Assembly (NCBI GenBank): GCA_963580285.1
Contig: OY757012.1
Coordinates: 167,574,652 to 167,638,651, forward strand
DNA length: 64,000 nucleotides
Origin: Lucinisca nassula
Lineage: Eukaryota; Mollusca; Bivalvia; Lucinida; Lucinidae
Reading direction: 5' to 3'
Positions 40,369 through 51,564 of the stretch are shown here, piece after piece (within the stretch, counting starts at the first letter, position 1; every line of letters begins with the position of its first letter). The notes beneath the pieces are model-generated. The model saw only the letters and a program-made list of their open reading frames with translations. It was not told where the DNA came from and made no database searches. The position numbers were made by a program, and so were the translations under genes.

Positions 40369-41890
40369 ATGGACCGGAATGGACCCAATAACCGGAACGG
40401 ACCTGGAATAACCGGAACGGACCTTTAAAATCATTATTTTGCCCAATTATCTCATGAATATACTGATATATGAGGTAGTAGGGAAATTAAGAGTGAGAGG
40501 AGGCAATTTTGGATGAAAGATTCTGTATTATACTCACTCAAAGGCCTTTAAAATTTAGCCTAGATTAAACCAGGCGTTTGTAAATAGCACCAAGAAGCCT
40601 AATTAAATTTTACAGGTTTAAAGATATCACTGGTCAATGCTCAGGAGCAAACATCTGGTCTTAATATTTGTAGAGTAGGAATCCCGTAGAGAGGATAGTA
40701 TAGGAAAAGAGAGATCAAAAACCTGAAGATAGAAGAAGAAGAAGAAGAGTTTTTTCCCAAAAAGCGATTTCAAACATTGTTAACTGTAAATATGACACAT
40801 AAAAACAAGATCGCATAGGAGTGCTCAACTGCGCACATGCGCAGGCGGACGCTTGTATGCGACCTACATGATTATATGAATTTGTACTAACTACATTGCT
40901 AACGAGATCGGCACACGATATCTCGGGCCCTCAAACGACTAGGTAAGAATACAATTCCTCCTATGGTGCCTTCCTTCACGTAGGATGCGATAAATACATG
41001 TAAACATGGCGACTCAGAATGACCCACTTACGGCCCCACAGAATATGACATCCTACGTGGAGGAGGCCTAGCTAGGGGCACCACATTTTCCTAACTTTAA
41101 CAAAAAATGCAGAAAGGGGATTGACCTACTTCCACATCCTCCGCGATAGAGGTCACCCACAAACTAAAATAAACACAAACTTGGGCCCGAGACGGCGGAG
41201 GCCATCACACTGTACTATATGTTGTATGTACAGAATAAACAAAAATCACAAAATATAATCTACAAGCACAACCTTGCAGGTACAAAAACTGTCCTACCCA
41301 GCAATAGATAGTGGGTGGGCTTCCCCCAAAACGGACAACACCATATTTAAAGCACAAGAAAAACAAACATGACAGGTCCGTGGCGGGGCGAGCACATCCG
41401 CCCGCATATATACTCAATAAGCTGTGGGCACAGACCAAATAATGTAATAATGTACATACGTTATAAAAATATGCAAAAAATCAAACAAAAAAAAAAATAA
41501 AAAAAAAACAAAAATACCAATATCAAAATGGATACAAAAAGCGTAGACGACATCCATAGACATGGTGCTAGCGTGAGAGTGTAGAAGCGGCTGAAGCTAC
41601 AAGCTAGAAGAAAGAAATGGATGGACTCTACAATTTTGTGGTGCAAATGGGCACCTCAAAATGGCTTAAAAACTTTGTCTCGAATCCCCTGATTGGATAT
41701 AAGGTGCATAACACGTAACTTGGAAACGTGTATAGCAATATTTAGAAACGTCTTCCAAATCGCAATGAAACTTTCAAACAAAATTAACTGCTAAACGATC
41801 CCCTTAATGATAAGTTCAAACTCGGAGCCTACCCTGTTACACAAAACAACCCACACCTCTTTGTGGCAAACCGCAAAATTTCGGATGAGT
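40369..41890. other. no recognisable gene; short minisatellite and weak foldback
   Basis: ACCGGAATGGACC / ACCGGAACGGACC repeats at 40365-40425. An imperfect inverted pair (CCTTCCTTCACGTAGGATG against CATCCTACGTGGAGGAGG) lies at 40965-41080, and A-rich runs at 41485-41515. Nothing else could be supported. Confidence 0.45.
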
Positions 41891-41894
41891 CTTT

Positions 41895-42504
41895 AAACCG
41901 AGGTCCCGTCTCCGATTGACCTTAGCTGTTGGTGAGACGTAAAGCTAAAACACTGATTCAGTCATTACACTTTAGATTGAGAAAAGTGTGGTTCACAGTA
42001 GTAGACATTTTTTTGTGTTCTTGAAAAAAATACAGATTGTGGGCACTCGTTATAATCTCCAATGTGGGGGCGGTTCTAACGAGCATACACAGTCTGTTTG
42101 GTTTATGAGACGAGTAGCCTTGCCAATACACCACAGAGGCTTCTTAATGTAAATATGTTTTTATGTTCTTATTATAGACCTGTAAATTACACTTTATAAG
42201 AGTTCTCAAGAATTTCAGAGGAGTAGTTAAACCGAGGTCCCGTCTCCATATGACCTTAGCTGTTTGGTGAGACGTAAAGCTGAAACTCACATTAACTCAT
42301 TAAACTTTAGAATGAGAGCCATGTGTGGTTCACAGTGATATGCATTTCTGTGTTCTTGAAAAAAAAATAGATTGTGGGCACTCGTTAGAATCGCCAATGT
42401 GGGGGCGGTTCTAACGAGCATCTAGAATTTGTTTGATTTATGAGACGAGTAGCGTTACCAATACAACACAGAGTATTTAAAAAAAAATGTAAATATGTTT
42501 GTAT
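41895..42504. repeat. ~332-bp tandem duplication including two PAL1 cores
   Basis: ACCGAGGTCCCGTCTCC to TTTTATGTTCTTA is present at 41897-42175 and again at 42229-42510. Each copy carries a short PAL1-like core (GGGCACTCGTTA..GGGGCGGTTCTAACGAGCAT, 42040-42095 and 42376-42425) without PAL1 ends. The two cores differ by several bases. Confidence 0.65.
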
Positions 42505-42898
42505 GTTCTTAGCAAGGTTGAGTGGCAAATTCCACCCCCGGTATTTACCAGTGGCATTTACCGGTATTTACCGGCCTGGAAAATATGCCCAAAGTGGCAA
42601 ATATGGCAAATATGATTTTGGTCTTAAAATATTTTAGAAATCTCGACCAAGTCAGAAATTGAGATATTAAGCAGGTAAAAACAAAATCACAGGTATGCAT
42701 TTAGCTGTGCCATTGACACTAATATTGATCCTAAGTTTTTGGATAGACAGTAGACAGGTCTCTTAAAGATTGTTCAGATCAGAACAGTCTGATCAGGTCC
42801 TTGACTGATTTGTCTGTTTACTTTCTCAACAACATGCTTTAACCTTTATCCTGCTCTTGGCGACAAGCCCTATCTTTGCAAACAGTGTAGATCCAGAT

Positions 42899-44569
42899 TT
42901 GACTTGATAGATTTTGTAAGGTAACCGGGCGCTAAAAGCACATAGGGGCTACCCCCATCTCGCTAAATGGATGGGATTAGTTTATGAACTGCTCTTCCCA
43001 GGGCCTCCAATGTGCTGGCACTTGTCAATTCGACAGGTGTCAGCTGACCAATGGGAATATACTGAACTCTCAATCGGAGGAAGGCACAAATCGCACCCAA
43101 GGTACAGCGTTTGTCCTAAGAAACACAGTTCTATAGCGATTTTAGAATTTTGAGTGCAGGAATCAGACCAAAGACGGGCTCTAGTATGTGATGACGTGTT
43201 GCCAATTTCGACTGCCAAATGTGTCAGAGCACAGCCCTGTTTTCGAATGTCTGGCCGAGGAAAAAAGCTAACATACATTATCAGTTCTGGCTTCCATTAT
43301 TCTCTGCCTCCACCCCTGACATGGCAAAGAAAACGCCTTCGGTCACGATGCTTGTTAAAGGGTGATAACGCATGAAATTTTTGAATTTTGAACAGGCATC
43401 TAAAGTGAGCCAGGAAGGGTGACTAATAGACCAGCCAATTCCGGCTATTGCGAAAAGTCCTAGTACCTGTGCTCTCATCACGGAGACCTGCCTATGCAAG
43501 TGGGGTTCAAAATTGGACAGGTGTGTCTTCGTGATGTGTTTGGAGGTATGTGTTTGCTTGGGAAAGGCAGTGATGAGGCTAATCAGCCGTTTTGCAATCC
43601 CGCTACTTTTTATTTTTGAATGGTCTTCCAAAAGGCATTTTTAAGGGACTTCCTATTTCCAAATACCTAGCAAATGGTGGATATTGCCGTTGCCCCGCCT
43701 ATAAAGATATTTAGCGTGTGACCTGTCCCCGTTTGTATGCTCTGTTCCGGCAGTATTTATGCCTTCGCTTTGCCTACTTCAGGGGACTTCATTCTGTTGG
43801 TACCTAGGGGGAGCCCAGTACGGGCTTTCTCCCAGGTGCCCTCAGGATGTTGTCCTGACGGGCTCCGTCGAGCCTCCTCTCGTTCCTGAAAAAGAAATGT
43901 CGGATTAGTGCTTTGGGACCCCATGTCTGCGCTCGGATCAGTGTAGTTGTGTCCAGTTTCTTGTCCCCCGGGGTCCCACCTGTACCTGTAATACAAACAA
44001 AAGTCATTAGTGCATATTGTGCTTGTGCTAATATGACCCCGCCATCCGTCACATATTTTGGCTTCCCATTCTGTGCACAGGGCGGGCCGGGCTTGTGAGG
44101 GGGGTCCCCCCACAAAGGCACGGTCCGGCTCTTAGGGTAACTTGTTCAAAACCAAGTTAACGGGTGGCGCGGTTATTGTGAAGAATTACCTTCCCACGGG
44201 GGCTGCCTGTCCTGCCGCGGCATGTTACCTCATCGGAACACTCATAAGTGCAAAGCACATGAGCCGCAACCACAGTGTCCCGAATCGGCTTGTCGCCACA
44301 GGTTCAAGCATGTCCGTGGGAGTTTTCGGGCTATGGGATTTTCTTATGATGCACCCTTGCCCGTGGTCTGTTATGATGTTGAAGGTATGGGAGGGTCATT
44401 GGTTTGTCCTTTGACGGGGGGTAGCCTCGGCGGGGCACCCATAAGTGCAAAGCAAATGAGCCGCAACCTCAGTGTCTCGCTTTGACGCCCCCGTCTCAGG
44501 TCCAAGTGCAGATTGACGGTAGGTGATGGTTGCCTAAGCGCGGTGTGTGGGTAACAAAAGCTGTTTTTC
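42899..44569 (-). other. 3' untranslated region of the LINE
   Basis: No supported coding frame. A 62-bp PAL1-like miniature (43475-43536) with TCATCACGGAGAC and GTGTGTCTTCGTGATG as inverted ends lies within it. Repeated blocks ATAAGTGCAAAGCA..ATGAGCCGCAACC occur at 44246 and 44441, an internal duplication. The 3' end has no A-tail. Confidence 0.5.
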
Positions 44570-47500
44570 TTATATTACTTCCCAGTAATTTGTGTCTTTA
44601 AGGAATTTCTTAACCACCTCGGCTATGGCCGAGCAGTGTTTTTCGGGGGGAGCGAGGAGATCTTGTAGGTGTACCGATTCATATCCTAATTTGAACATTT
44701 CAGATTTTATCTCTTCTCGTGCATGGGCGTTTGTTACACATTCAAACAAGATGTGTTGTGTTGTTTCTAGTTCATAGTTATCGCATTTTCTGCATAGACC
44801 CGTTGTGTTTCCTAGTTGAGTGAGGTTGGCATTTAGGCCGTTATGGTTAAATCTCAAACGGGAAATTACCACGTCTAATTTTCTGTTGTTGCTAAATTGG
44901 TGGGCAGATTTACCTACTGTGGGCTGGAGGAGTTGGTAATGCCTCCCGGTGTTGGTTGGGTTTCTATCCCATAGGGCTTGCCATTTTCTCGTTATGGCGG
45001 TGTCTATGATTGTATAGATCTCCCGTTTTGAAGGGAGAGTATAATCTTTAATACCTATATCTAGTGCTAATCTGGCCGTTTCGTCGGCCGCCTCATTACC
45101 GGGGATGCCGACGTGGGATGGGATCCAGTCGATTTCAATGTCTTGCCCTTCTCTTTTTGCCTTATCTAGTTTAGACAGGATTGAGTCAATTTGGTCAGGT
45201 CGTGTTTTGGATTTTCCTGACTGTAGGGCCTGGATAGCGCTAAGGCTGTCCGTGAGTACTGTGGCTTTGGGTGTCTTAACTGTGATGGCCCAGGAGATGG
45301 CCCAGTGAATGGCAATCAGTTCAGTTGTGAATACTGAGAGGTGTTGGTTTGTTTTAATCGGTACGTGAAGATTTCTCTCTGGGACAACGAATGCGGCGCC
45401 GGTTTTTCCTGTTGTGGGGTCCTTACTGCCATCTGTGTAGATTAGAGTTTTCCCAGCATGGATGGTGCGAACATAAGAGAGGCTTTTATTTTTCATGTAT
45501 TCATTTGTATTTTCTTCTTTCCTCCCCAGGACCTGATGGAGGTAACAGGAGGGTGTGTTGTGTTTGAGATCCCATTTGGATCTGTACTTGGGTGCCTGGA
45601 TCTTATCGGGTATGTTGTGCTCTTTCAGCAGGGCACGGACTTTCTTACAATATGGGTTGTAGTTCTTGGCTCTCTTACATGAATAGCAACCATGATCTGT
45701 TAATAGATCATTCACTGGGAGGGATTTGCCAAGTGGGGAGGATCTAGCCCAGTATTTTAGTATGAGTTCTTCCCTTCGTAGATGTAGTGGTTTAAGTCCA
45801 CATTCTACCTCTAGTGCGTTGATTGGGGTAGATCGGTATGCTCTTGTTGCTATCCTGAGGGCGTGGTTTTGAATGATATTCAGAGTTTTAAGGATATTCT
45901 CTGACGCGGAGTTGTAAGCCTGGGCTCCATAGTCTAGCTTACTAAGAATAAGGGCTTTGTATAGGATCAGGAGTGTCTTTTTATCAGCTCCAAAGGTGGT
46001 ACCTGACACTACTCGTAGTAGGTTCAGGTCTTTTTCACATCTTTCTTTGAGATCTTTAATGTGATCTCTCCAAGTCAGATGTTTGTCGAGGATCATGCCC
46101 AGAAATTTGATGTTCTGGGCCCATTCTATTTCCCTACCAAAGAGGTATAGTTTGTTTTGAGTGGTCTTCAGATTTCGTCGTTTGCTGAATATGATTGCTT
46201 TCGTCTTTAGGTTTGATACTTTGAATCCCCATCTTAGTGCCCAGGTTTCGATTTCTCTTAGAACTAATTGTAGGTCTTTGACCGCCAGTTCTAGAGTAGA
46301 GCGTTTCCCCCACACCGCGCTATCATCGGCAAACTGTGACAGGCCTATATTATTATGTGGTTTCAGGGCCTCGTGAAGGGTGTTAACAATTACGTTAAAG
46401 AGTATGGGACTTAGTACTGAGCCTTGGGGGCAGCCGTTTTCCAGGATTAGTTCCTCTGAGGTATTGTCCCCAACTCGGGTTTGAATTTTTCTATCCTTGA
46501 GAAAGCTATGGATCCACTTTAGCATGTTTCTGCTTATTCCGTATTCCTTTAGTTTGGTTATGGTGCCGGTTGACCACATGAGGTCAAAGGCCTTTTCAAG
46601 ATCGAGGGCTACCGCTACTAGGATTTTGTGTTCCATGAAAGCCATGTTTATTTCTGATTCCAGTCGGACAAGTTGATCAGTTGTGGATCTGTTAGGCCTG
46701 AAGCCTGATTGGTTGTCTGAGATGATATTATTAGCTTCTAGATAGTTGGAGAGGCGTTTGGCGATCATGGTTTCCATAGTTTTACATGTGCATGAGGTGA
46801 GGGAGATGGGTCGATATGATTGTGGATCCAGCTTATCCTTGAGTGGTTTTTTTATTGGGATTGTTGTGGCTAGTTTCCATTGTGTGGGGACTTCTCCTCT
46901 ACGCCAGGAAGTGTTTATGAGGTCTAAGAGTTTTTGTTTGCTATCTGGTGGGAGCTGTTTCAGCATTTCATAATGAATTTTGTCTGCTCCTGGAGCTGTG
47001 CTGCGTTTACTCTGCAGAGCCTCATTAAGTTCAAATAGGGTGAAGTCGCAGTTCAGGTTACTGCTTCTTCGGTCATCGTTGAAGAGGTCAGGGAGAGATT
47101 GGTTGAAGGTTCTCTCCTCGGTCTCTTTTATTGTTTGGAAGGCAGGATCTTGGTTGGAGGTTTTCGACATATTATGGTAGTGGTTGGCAAGGGCGTCTGC
47201 TTTCTCTCTATCATTAGTTATGGTCTGGCCGTTAATTTTGAGACAGTTTATCTTTTCAGTAGGTTTACCCCTAAATTTATTAAAAGTAGACCACATTTTC
47301 TTACTAGTGGTCTTATGCTTAAGTTTGTTGACTATTTCTTGCCACCCTTGTTTTTGTGCTATTTGTAGGGTGGTTCTAGCGTGTGCCTTAGTTTTATTGT
47401 AGTTATTCTTAAGCTCGGAAGTTCTATTTTTCAAGTATTTCTTCCTCGCTTGCTCGCGTTGATTTATGGCTTTCCTACAATCTTGATTCCACCAGGGTGG

Positions 47501-48412
47501 GAGTAGTTTTTTATGTTTAACTGAGGTCGTTGGAATTGTACTGTCACAGATCTCTTTTAGGGTGGACGTAAACTGGTTGGCAATTTCGTCTATGTTTTGG
47601 TTGTCACTAATTTCTAATTTTTGTGAGCAGAGATTTTTAAAGAGATCCCAGTCGGCCTTGTTTAGGTTCCATTTTTGGGAAACGGCTGCTCCCGTGGTGT
47701 TGTATTTGGCATTATATTTGGACAAAATGGGGAGATGGTCACTACCACAGGAATTGTCAAGGGTATACCATTCTGAGCGGGCTGAGAGGTTTGGGGTGGC
47801 TATGGTGATGTCAGGTGAAGATTCAGTTTCTGCCATGGTTGGTGCCCCATCATTGAGGATGGTAGCCCCGTATTCAAGTAATAACTCTGATAGTGCCTTC
47901 CCCCTTGGGTTCTGCTTTGGGCTCCATAGCGTGTCATGGGCGTTTAAGTCACCTACAAGTATGTAGCTTTGGTGCGGGATATGGTCGAAAAGTTTTCTTA
48001 GTCTATCTAGTTCTTTTGTTGCGTTTTTATTGCTGGGCGGGTCGTAACAGTTTATCAAGGCTACTTTACAGTTTTTCAGATGGATGGTGACAGCGCACGA
48101 TTCAAAAGTGGGGTCATTGATATTTAGGTCTAGCTTTTCGAATGGGATGTTATCTTTCATATAAATGGCTACGCCACCTCCTCCTTTTTCCTGTCTGTTG
48201 GAGATGGCGGCAAGTTTGAATGTCGGTATCGTAGGGGTTCTTTTATTATCTTTGAACCAGGTTTCTTGTAGGCATATAGCGTGGGGGGATATTGTTTTTT
48301 CATCTAGAAAGGCTCTAAGTTGATGTAAATTGACAGCGCTACGGGAGTTCCACTGCAGAACGTCAAGTCGGGAGGCTGGTGGAGGGGGTGGTTTTGCAGT
48401 GGAGTCCGCCAT
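44570..48412 (-). CDS. LINE ORF2: APE endonuclease, reverse transcriptase, RNase H
   Basis: A 1280-residue uninterrupted frame that carries out target-primed reverse transcription. The N-terminal APE-type endonuclease spans about 15-230, with QETWF near 49, VGDLNAHDTLW near 154 and the catalytic GSDHLPI near 222. Reverse transcriptase: YRPISLTSCTCKTMETMI, LDLEKAFDLMW (motif A, near 604), NGCPQGSVLSPILFNVIVN (motif B), QFADDSAVW (motif C, near 694), KFLGMILDKHLTWRDHI. RNase H begins near 990 with IYTDGSKD, then TDSLSAIQAL and WIPSHVGIPGNEAADE with the catalytic residues present. A C-terminal CRKCDNYELETTQHILFEC near 1205 is the usual C/H knuckle. An APE-RT-RNase H order points to the I superfamily (I/Nimb/Ingi-like). 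The start is the first ATG after the short leader. All key residues are intact, so the enzyme could still be functional. Confidence 0.95.
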   Translation of the reverse strand: MADSTAKPPPPPASRLDVLQWNSRSAVNLHQLRAFLDEKTISPHAICLQETWFKDNKRTPTIPTFKLAAISNRQEKGGGGVAIYMKDNIPFEKLDLNINDPTFESCAVTIHLKNCKVALINCYDPPSNKNATKELDRLRKLFDHIPHQSYILVGDLNAHDTLWSPKQNPRGKALSELLLEYGATILNDGAPTMAETESSPDITIATPNLSARSEWYTLDNSCGSDHLPILSKYNAKYNTTGAAVSQKWNLNKADWDLFKNLCSQKLEISDNQNIDEIANQFTSTLKEICDSTIPTTSVKHKKLLPPWWNQDCRKAINQREQARKKYLKNRTSELKNNYNKTKAHARTTLQIAQKQGWQEIVNKLKHKTTSKKMWSTFNKFRGKPTEKINCLKINGQTITNDREKADALANHYHNMSKTSNQDPAFQTIKETEERTFNQSLPDLFNDDRRSSNLNCDFTLFELNEALQSKRSTAPGADKIHYEMLKQLPPDSKQKLLDLINTSWRRGEVPTQWKLATTIPIKKPLKDKLDPQSYRPISLTSCTCKTMETMIAKRLSNYLEANNIISDNQSGFRPNRSTTDQLVRLESEINMAFMEHKILVAVALDLEKAFDLMWSTGTITKLKEYGISRNMLKWIHSFLKDRKIQTRVGDNTSEELILENGCPQGSVLSPILFNVIVNTLHEALKPHNNIGLSQFADDSAVWGKRSTLELAVKDLQLVLREIETWALRWGFKVSNLKTKAIIFSKRRNLKTTQNKLYLFGREIEWAQNIKFLGMILDKHLTWRDHIKDLKERCEKDLNLLRVVSGTTFGADKKTLLILYKALILSKLDYGAQAYNSASENILKTLNIIQNHALRIATRAYRSTPINALEVECGLKPLHLRREELILKYWARSSPLGKSLPVNDLLTDHGCYSCKRAKNYNPYCKKVRALLKEHNIPDKIQAPKYRSKWDLKHNTPSCYLHQVLGRKEENTNEYMKNKSLSYVRTIHAGKTLIYTDGSKDPTTGKTGAAFVVPERNLHVPIKTNQHLSVFTTELIAIHWAISWAITVKTPKATVLTDSLSAIQALQSGKSKTRPDQIDSILSKLDKAKREGQDIEIDWIPSHVGIPGNEAADETARLALDIGIKDYTLPSKREIYTIIDTAITRKWQALWDRNPTNTGRHYQLLQPTVGKSAHQFSNNRKLDVVISRLRFNHNGLNANLTQLGNTTGLCRKCDNYELETTQHILFECVTNAHAREEIKSEMFKLGYESVHLQDLLAPPEKHCSAIAEVVKKFLKDTNYWEVI

Positions 48413-49325
48413 TATATATCCTTATAGGGTCGGGTGGGTGGGGGTCGGAATGTCTATGGGCTTGGGGTAGATCCAGATCAGATGGCTTCTGAAGGATCTA
48501 CACTGTTTGACATTCAGTTTATGAATATGTAGAAATTAATTGTAAACTGATTGGTTCAAAGTCAGAAATGGGTGTGGCTTAATTGAATATTCAGCAAGTT
48601 TGACACTATCCAAAGTTGCAAGGAGTTTTACATAAATTGTCAATTTGACAAAATTAAGAACATGTTTATTTAGCTCTGCCAGTGACACTTGGTATATTGA
48701 CCCTTAATCTTTGGATAGGCACTAGACAGATAGAATTACTAAAACAACAAATTTAAGAAAATGTTTATTTAAAGTAGGTAGAGCATAGCCACGGGCAAAG
48801 ATGAAAACAAGAAGATGTCATAATTTGTTATTTGTTTATATAACTTAGATATTTAGTCTAGGTGGAATTGAAAAGAGGTATCTTGGGTGTGAACTGAGTA
48901 ATTGTATAGCTTTAAGCTATGTATACCCAAACCAAATAGAAAAAATAAAATCACTTTTTATTTATTTAATTTTCAAATAAATAACTAAAATCAGTGCTAA
49001 ATCTAAATCAGCTTAATACTTTTGATTTTCAGATAATTAAGGTGTGTTGTTTAAACTACTTATACAAGTAATTTTTTGGAACATACTTGATGACCATCAA
49101 TTGAATTTGCCATATTTGCCATATTTGCCATAAATGCCGGTAAATGCCAGTGGCATGGAAAATATGATATTTGCCGGCATTTTTGCAACCTTGGTTCTTA
49201 GTAAAACCATTAAATTATATCAGTAAAAGTTGCAATGTACAACTGTGACAACTGTGCAAACCAATTATAAACATAGATTACTATATATTTCGTTTTTGGT
49301 CATTTGCCTTCCATACAAGTACCCA

Positions 49326-49472
49326 CCCAGCAGGCACATGACTTAATTGTGACGTCACATCAACGTCCACCCAACGTCGTGACCTTTGCAACGTCACATC
49401 AACATCGGTGCAACGTCATGACGTTGCACCGACGTTGATTTGACGTTGCCAGAGCGACGTGTGTCTGCTGGG
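49326..49472. mobile_element. MITE with CCCAGCAG inverted ends
   Basis: CCCAGCAGGCACA at the left and TGTGTCTGCTGGG at the right. The inside consists of repeated ACGTCACATCAACGT / ACGTTGATTTGACGTTGC segments that fold back. A 147-bp non-coding element. Confidence 0.75.
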
Positions 49473-49594
49473 CATGATACGAATAACTTGGATCCAAGAA
49501 ATACTTGAATATGTGAACACTGTAAATTCCACATGTATGGTATAGAGAAAAGTAGGGTTTACAATGGTATATATTAATGTCTGAATCCTGGCAC

Positions 49595-49690
49595 AAAAAA
49601 AAACATAGATTGTGGATACGTGTTAGAACCGCATCTGTTGAGACAGTTCTAACGAGCAGCCACTATCTGTTTGGTGCAGAAAACGGAGAA
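49595..49690. repeat. PAL1 core fragment
   Basis: ATAGATTGTGGATACGTGTT and AGACAGTTCTAACGAGCAGC; the centre is changed and neither end is present. Confidence 0.5.
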
Positions 49691-50284
49691 AAAAAACATC
49701 ATTTATTTGCGTGAAGAAAAAATTAGTTATGGGCCAATAAGAGGTACCATTATATCACACAGATATTTTAAAGAGAATTCCATCAATAGCGTTGCCGTCC
49801 AACATCTTCAGTGATGCTGGACAGTGGTACTGCAGGACATATTTTTTCTGTCTAGTCCCCAAACAATGAAAGAATCTTTTTCTTGCATACACTCTCCGGG
49901 ATTCTGGAAGTCATTTAGATGGTAGGCATGTAAGATTACTCATTTTTTATCTGGCCAGGATCACCGGACTAGGCCAAGACTATTCCAGGGTAAAATCCAG
50001 TATTTCCTAAAGCGGCTAGCATACTTCTAAAACTCAACCTACACTTAATATCAGAATACATATGACCAAAGACATATAATTCTCTAACTTATGACTAAAA
50101 TAAAGGTCCGTTCTCTCTCAATGTCACAAAATATCAAAGGCAAGCTACTCTACCTGTGATGTCTATATCTGCAACTGCAGTATTAATATCTCAACTTATG
50201 CTTATCATTCCTTGGCGGTAACAATGTTACCAGTATTACCAAGCACTGCAGACACTCAACGTTGAAGCAACGTTGACACACCAA
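49691..50284. other. no recognisable feature
   Basis: Single-copy-looking AT-rich DNA without supported genes or repeats. A short ACGTTGAAGCAACGTTG palindrome-like motif occurs near 50265. Confidence 0.4.
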
Positions 50285-50493
50285 GCCCCGAGGTTATAAA
50301 ACCTTTATGCTCAGCTCAACTGAGCATACAATAATTTGTAATAATCGCAATAAAATACAAACAAATCAGACAATTTAATTTACTACTCAAATTAGCAAAG
50401 AATGTTGTTTGTCCTGCTCATTTTAAAATTTATGAGCAGGACATATTTCATGCTCAAGTGAAATGAGCACTTAAAGTTTTATAACGTCGGGGC
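50285..50493. mobile_element. MITE with GCCCCGA inverted ends and inner hairpins
   Basis: GCCCCGAGGTTATAAAACCT at the left and AGTTTTATAACGTCGGGGC at the right are inverted. Three small palindromes lie inside (TGCTCAGCTCAACTGAGCA, TCCTGCTCAT..ATGAGCAGGA, TGCTCAAGTGAAATGAGCA), each built on TGCTCA. 209 bp, non-coding. Confidence 0.75.
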
Positions 50494-50629
50494 CAGTGCT
50501 CTCAGTGCTTTTGATTTAACCCTTTTAAGATGCCAAGAAAAACTGTATCTGAAAAATGTCGTCTGTTTCTGTCGTCTGCTGCGATTTTGTTAACTTTTCA
50601 AACCTATTTTTTTTTCATACAGGCTACAA

Positions 50630-50670
50630 ATGTGGGTGGACCCTGATCAGACTGCTCCTAGAATCACTTT
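50630..50670. repeat. PAL2 half-palindrome
   Basis: GTGGACCCTGATCAGACTGCTCC is one arm of the copy at 15199; the other arm is absent. Confidence 0.5.
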
Positions 50671-50837
50671 TAAAGTAAACAACAAACAATAAAGCTGGCG
50701 GCAATTGTTGTGATTGGCATTTGAAGGGTTAACTTTCTTTCTTTCTAATGATACTGCGATCGGTCACATCTGACAATTACTCGCAGGTGTACATTACATA
50801 CACTCCAGGTTTTGCAGGATGAAAGCCTACACAGTAA

Positions 50838-51062
50838 TTACGGTAGGGTTCTTTAACCTGCATATCGGATGGTTCTCCCTGCACAGGGGGCCTCCAGTTA
50901 ACGTCCCGATCCGAAGGACGGTGCAATTTATGACATTCATCCCTGCAAATGATGCCAATGGAGCGTGTTCGGTGACCAAAATTTTATCGCCGCTGACGGG
51001 GATCGAACCTGGGACCTCTAGCATCAGAGGCAAGTGGACTAACCACTGAGCTATCATTCTCC
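50838..51062 (-). mobile_element. SINE-D, tRNA-headed
   Basis: On the minus strand the head has ATGATAGCTCAGTGGTTAGT (A box) and CCCAGGTTCGATCCCCGTC (B box). The body contains GTTCGGTGACCAAAATTTT and GTTAACGTCCCGATCCGAA on the plus strand. A single copy in the window. Confidence 0.75.
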
Positions 51063-51170
51063 ACTTTGAGGTGACTGATAAACATTCGACCCACGCCCAA
51101 ATAAATATAAAACAAAAATAAATACATACTGCACATAATCCCCGCGAGGGGGTGCTGCAGTATTAGAAGA

Positions 51171-51469
51171 TTTGTTTGATTAGAGGTTTAACGTCCCCGT
51201 GAACACTGTAAAGGTCATTTTGGAGACGTTGCTTCCAATTTTGTGGGACTTTTACCCGAAATTGAGATGAAATGACATCTCAAGCCCTGTCGCCCAATGA
51301 AACCAATAGGGTTTATTAGCATGGACGTTCCGCCTCGCACCGCGGTTCCTGGACAGGCTTAGATCCTCTAAGCGGTTTACCAATACTAGTGTGCGGGCCG
51401 GATTCAGCTCTGCGTGGAAGCATCATGCAGCCCATATATTTCTTCAAGCCCCTACGGGCGGGGGCTTAG
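51171..51469 (-). mobile_element. SINE-A, full copy with 11-bp target duplication
   Basis: Flanked by GTATTAGAAGA at 51160-51170 and 51470-51480. Nearly identical to the copies at 1638 and 29334, so recently active. Confidence 0.85.
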
Positions 51470-51564
51470 GTATTAGAAGATAGATAGATAGATAAATAAA
51501 TAAATAAACAGAAAGAGAGAAAAAACTGACAGTTGTACACGAGTCAACCTTCCCATCAGGCTAA

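Larger units (their letters stand above)
42899..48466 (-). mobile_element. I-superfamily non-LTR retrotransposon with intact ORF2
   Basis: Bounded by GTAGATCCAGAT at 42887-42898 and 48467-48478, a 12-bp target duplication made in the PAL2 palindrome. On the minus strand there is a short 5' region of 54 bp, a 3.8-kb open frame and a ~1.67-kb 3' region. No ORF1 (Gag with CCHC) is present, so the copy is either 5'-truncated just before ORF2 or belongs to a type without ORF1. Confidence 0.85.
42513..49193. mobile_element. hAT-like non-autonomous element, split by a LINE
   Basis: Ends CAAGGTTG and CAACCTTG are inverted, with further inverted similarity (GGCAAATATGGCAAATATG near 42590 against GCCATATTTGCCATATTTGCC near 49110). 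An 8-bp duplication GTTCTTAG flanks it (42505-42512 and 49194-49201), the size and end type of hAT elements. Without the LINE and its 12-bp duplication it is about 1.1 kb. It includes a PAL2 palindrome, which was the LINE target. No transposase is seen. Confidence 0.8.

Noticed and set aside
47562..47966. plus-strand frames within 44570-48412
   Set aside because: They are antisense shadows of the LINE ORF2.
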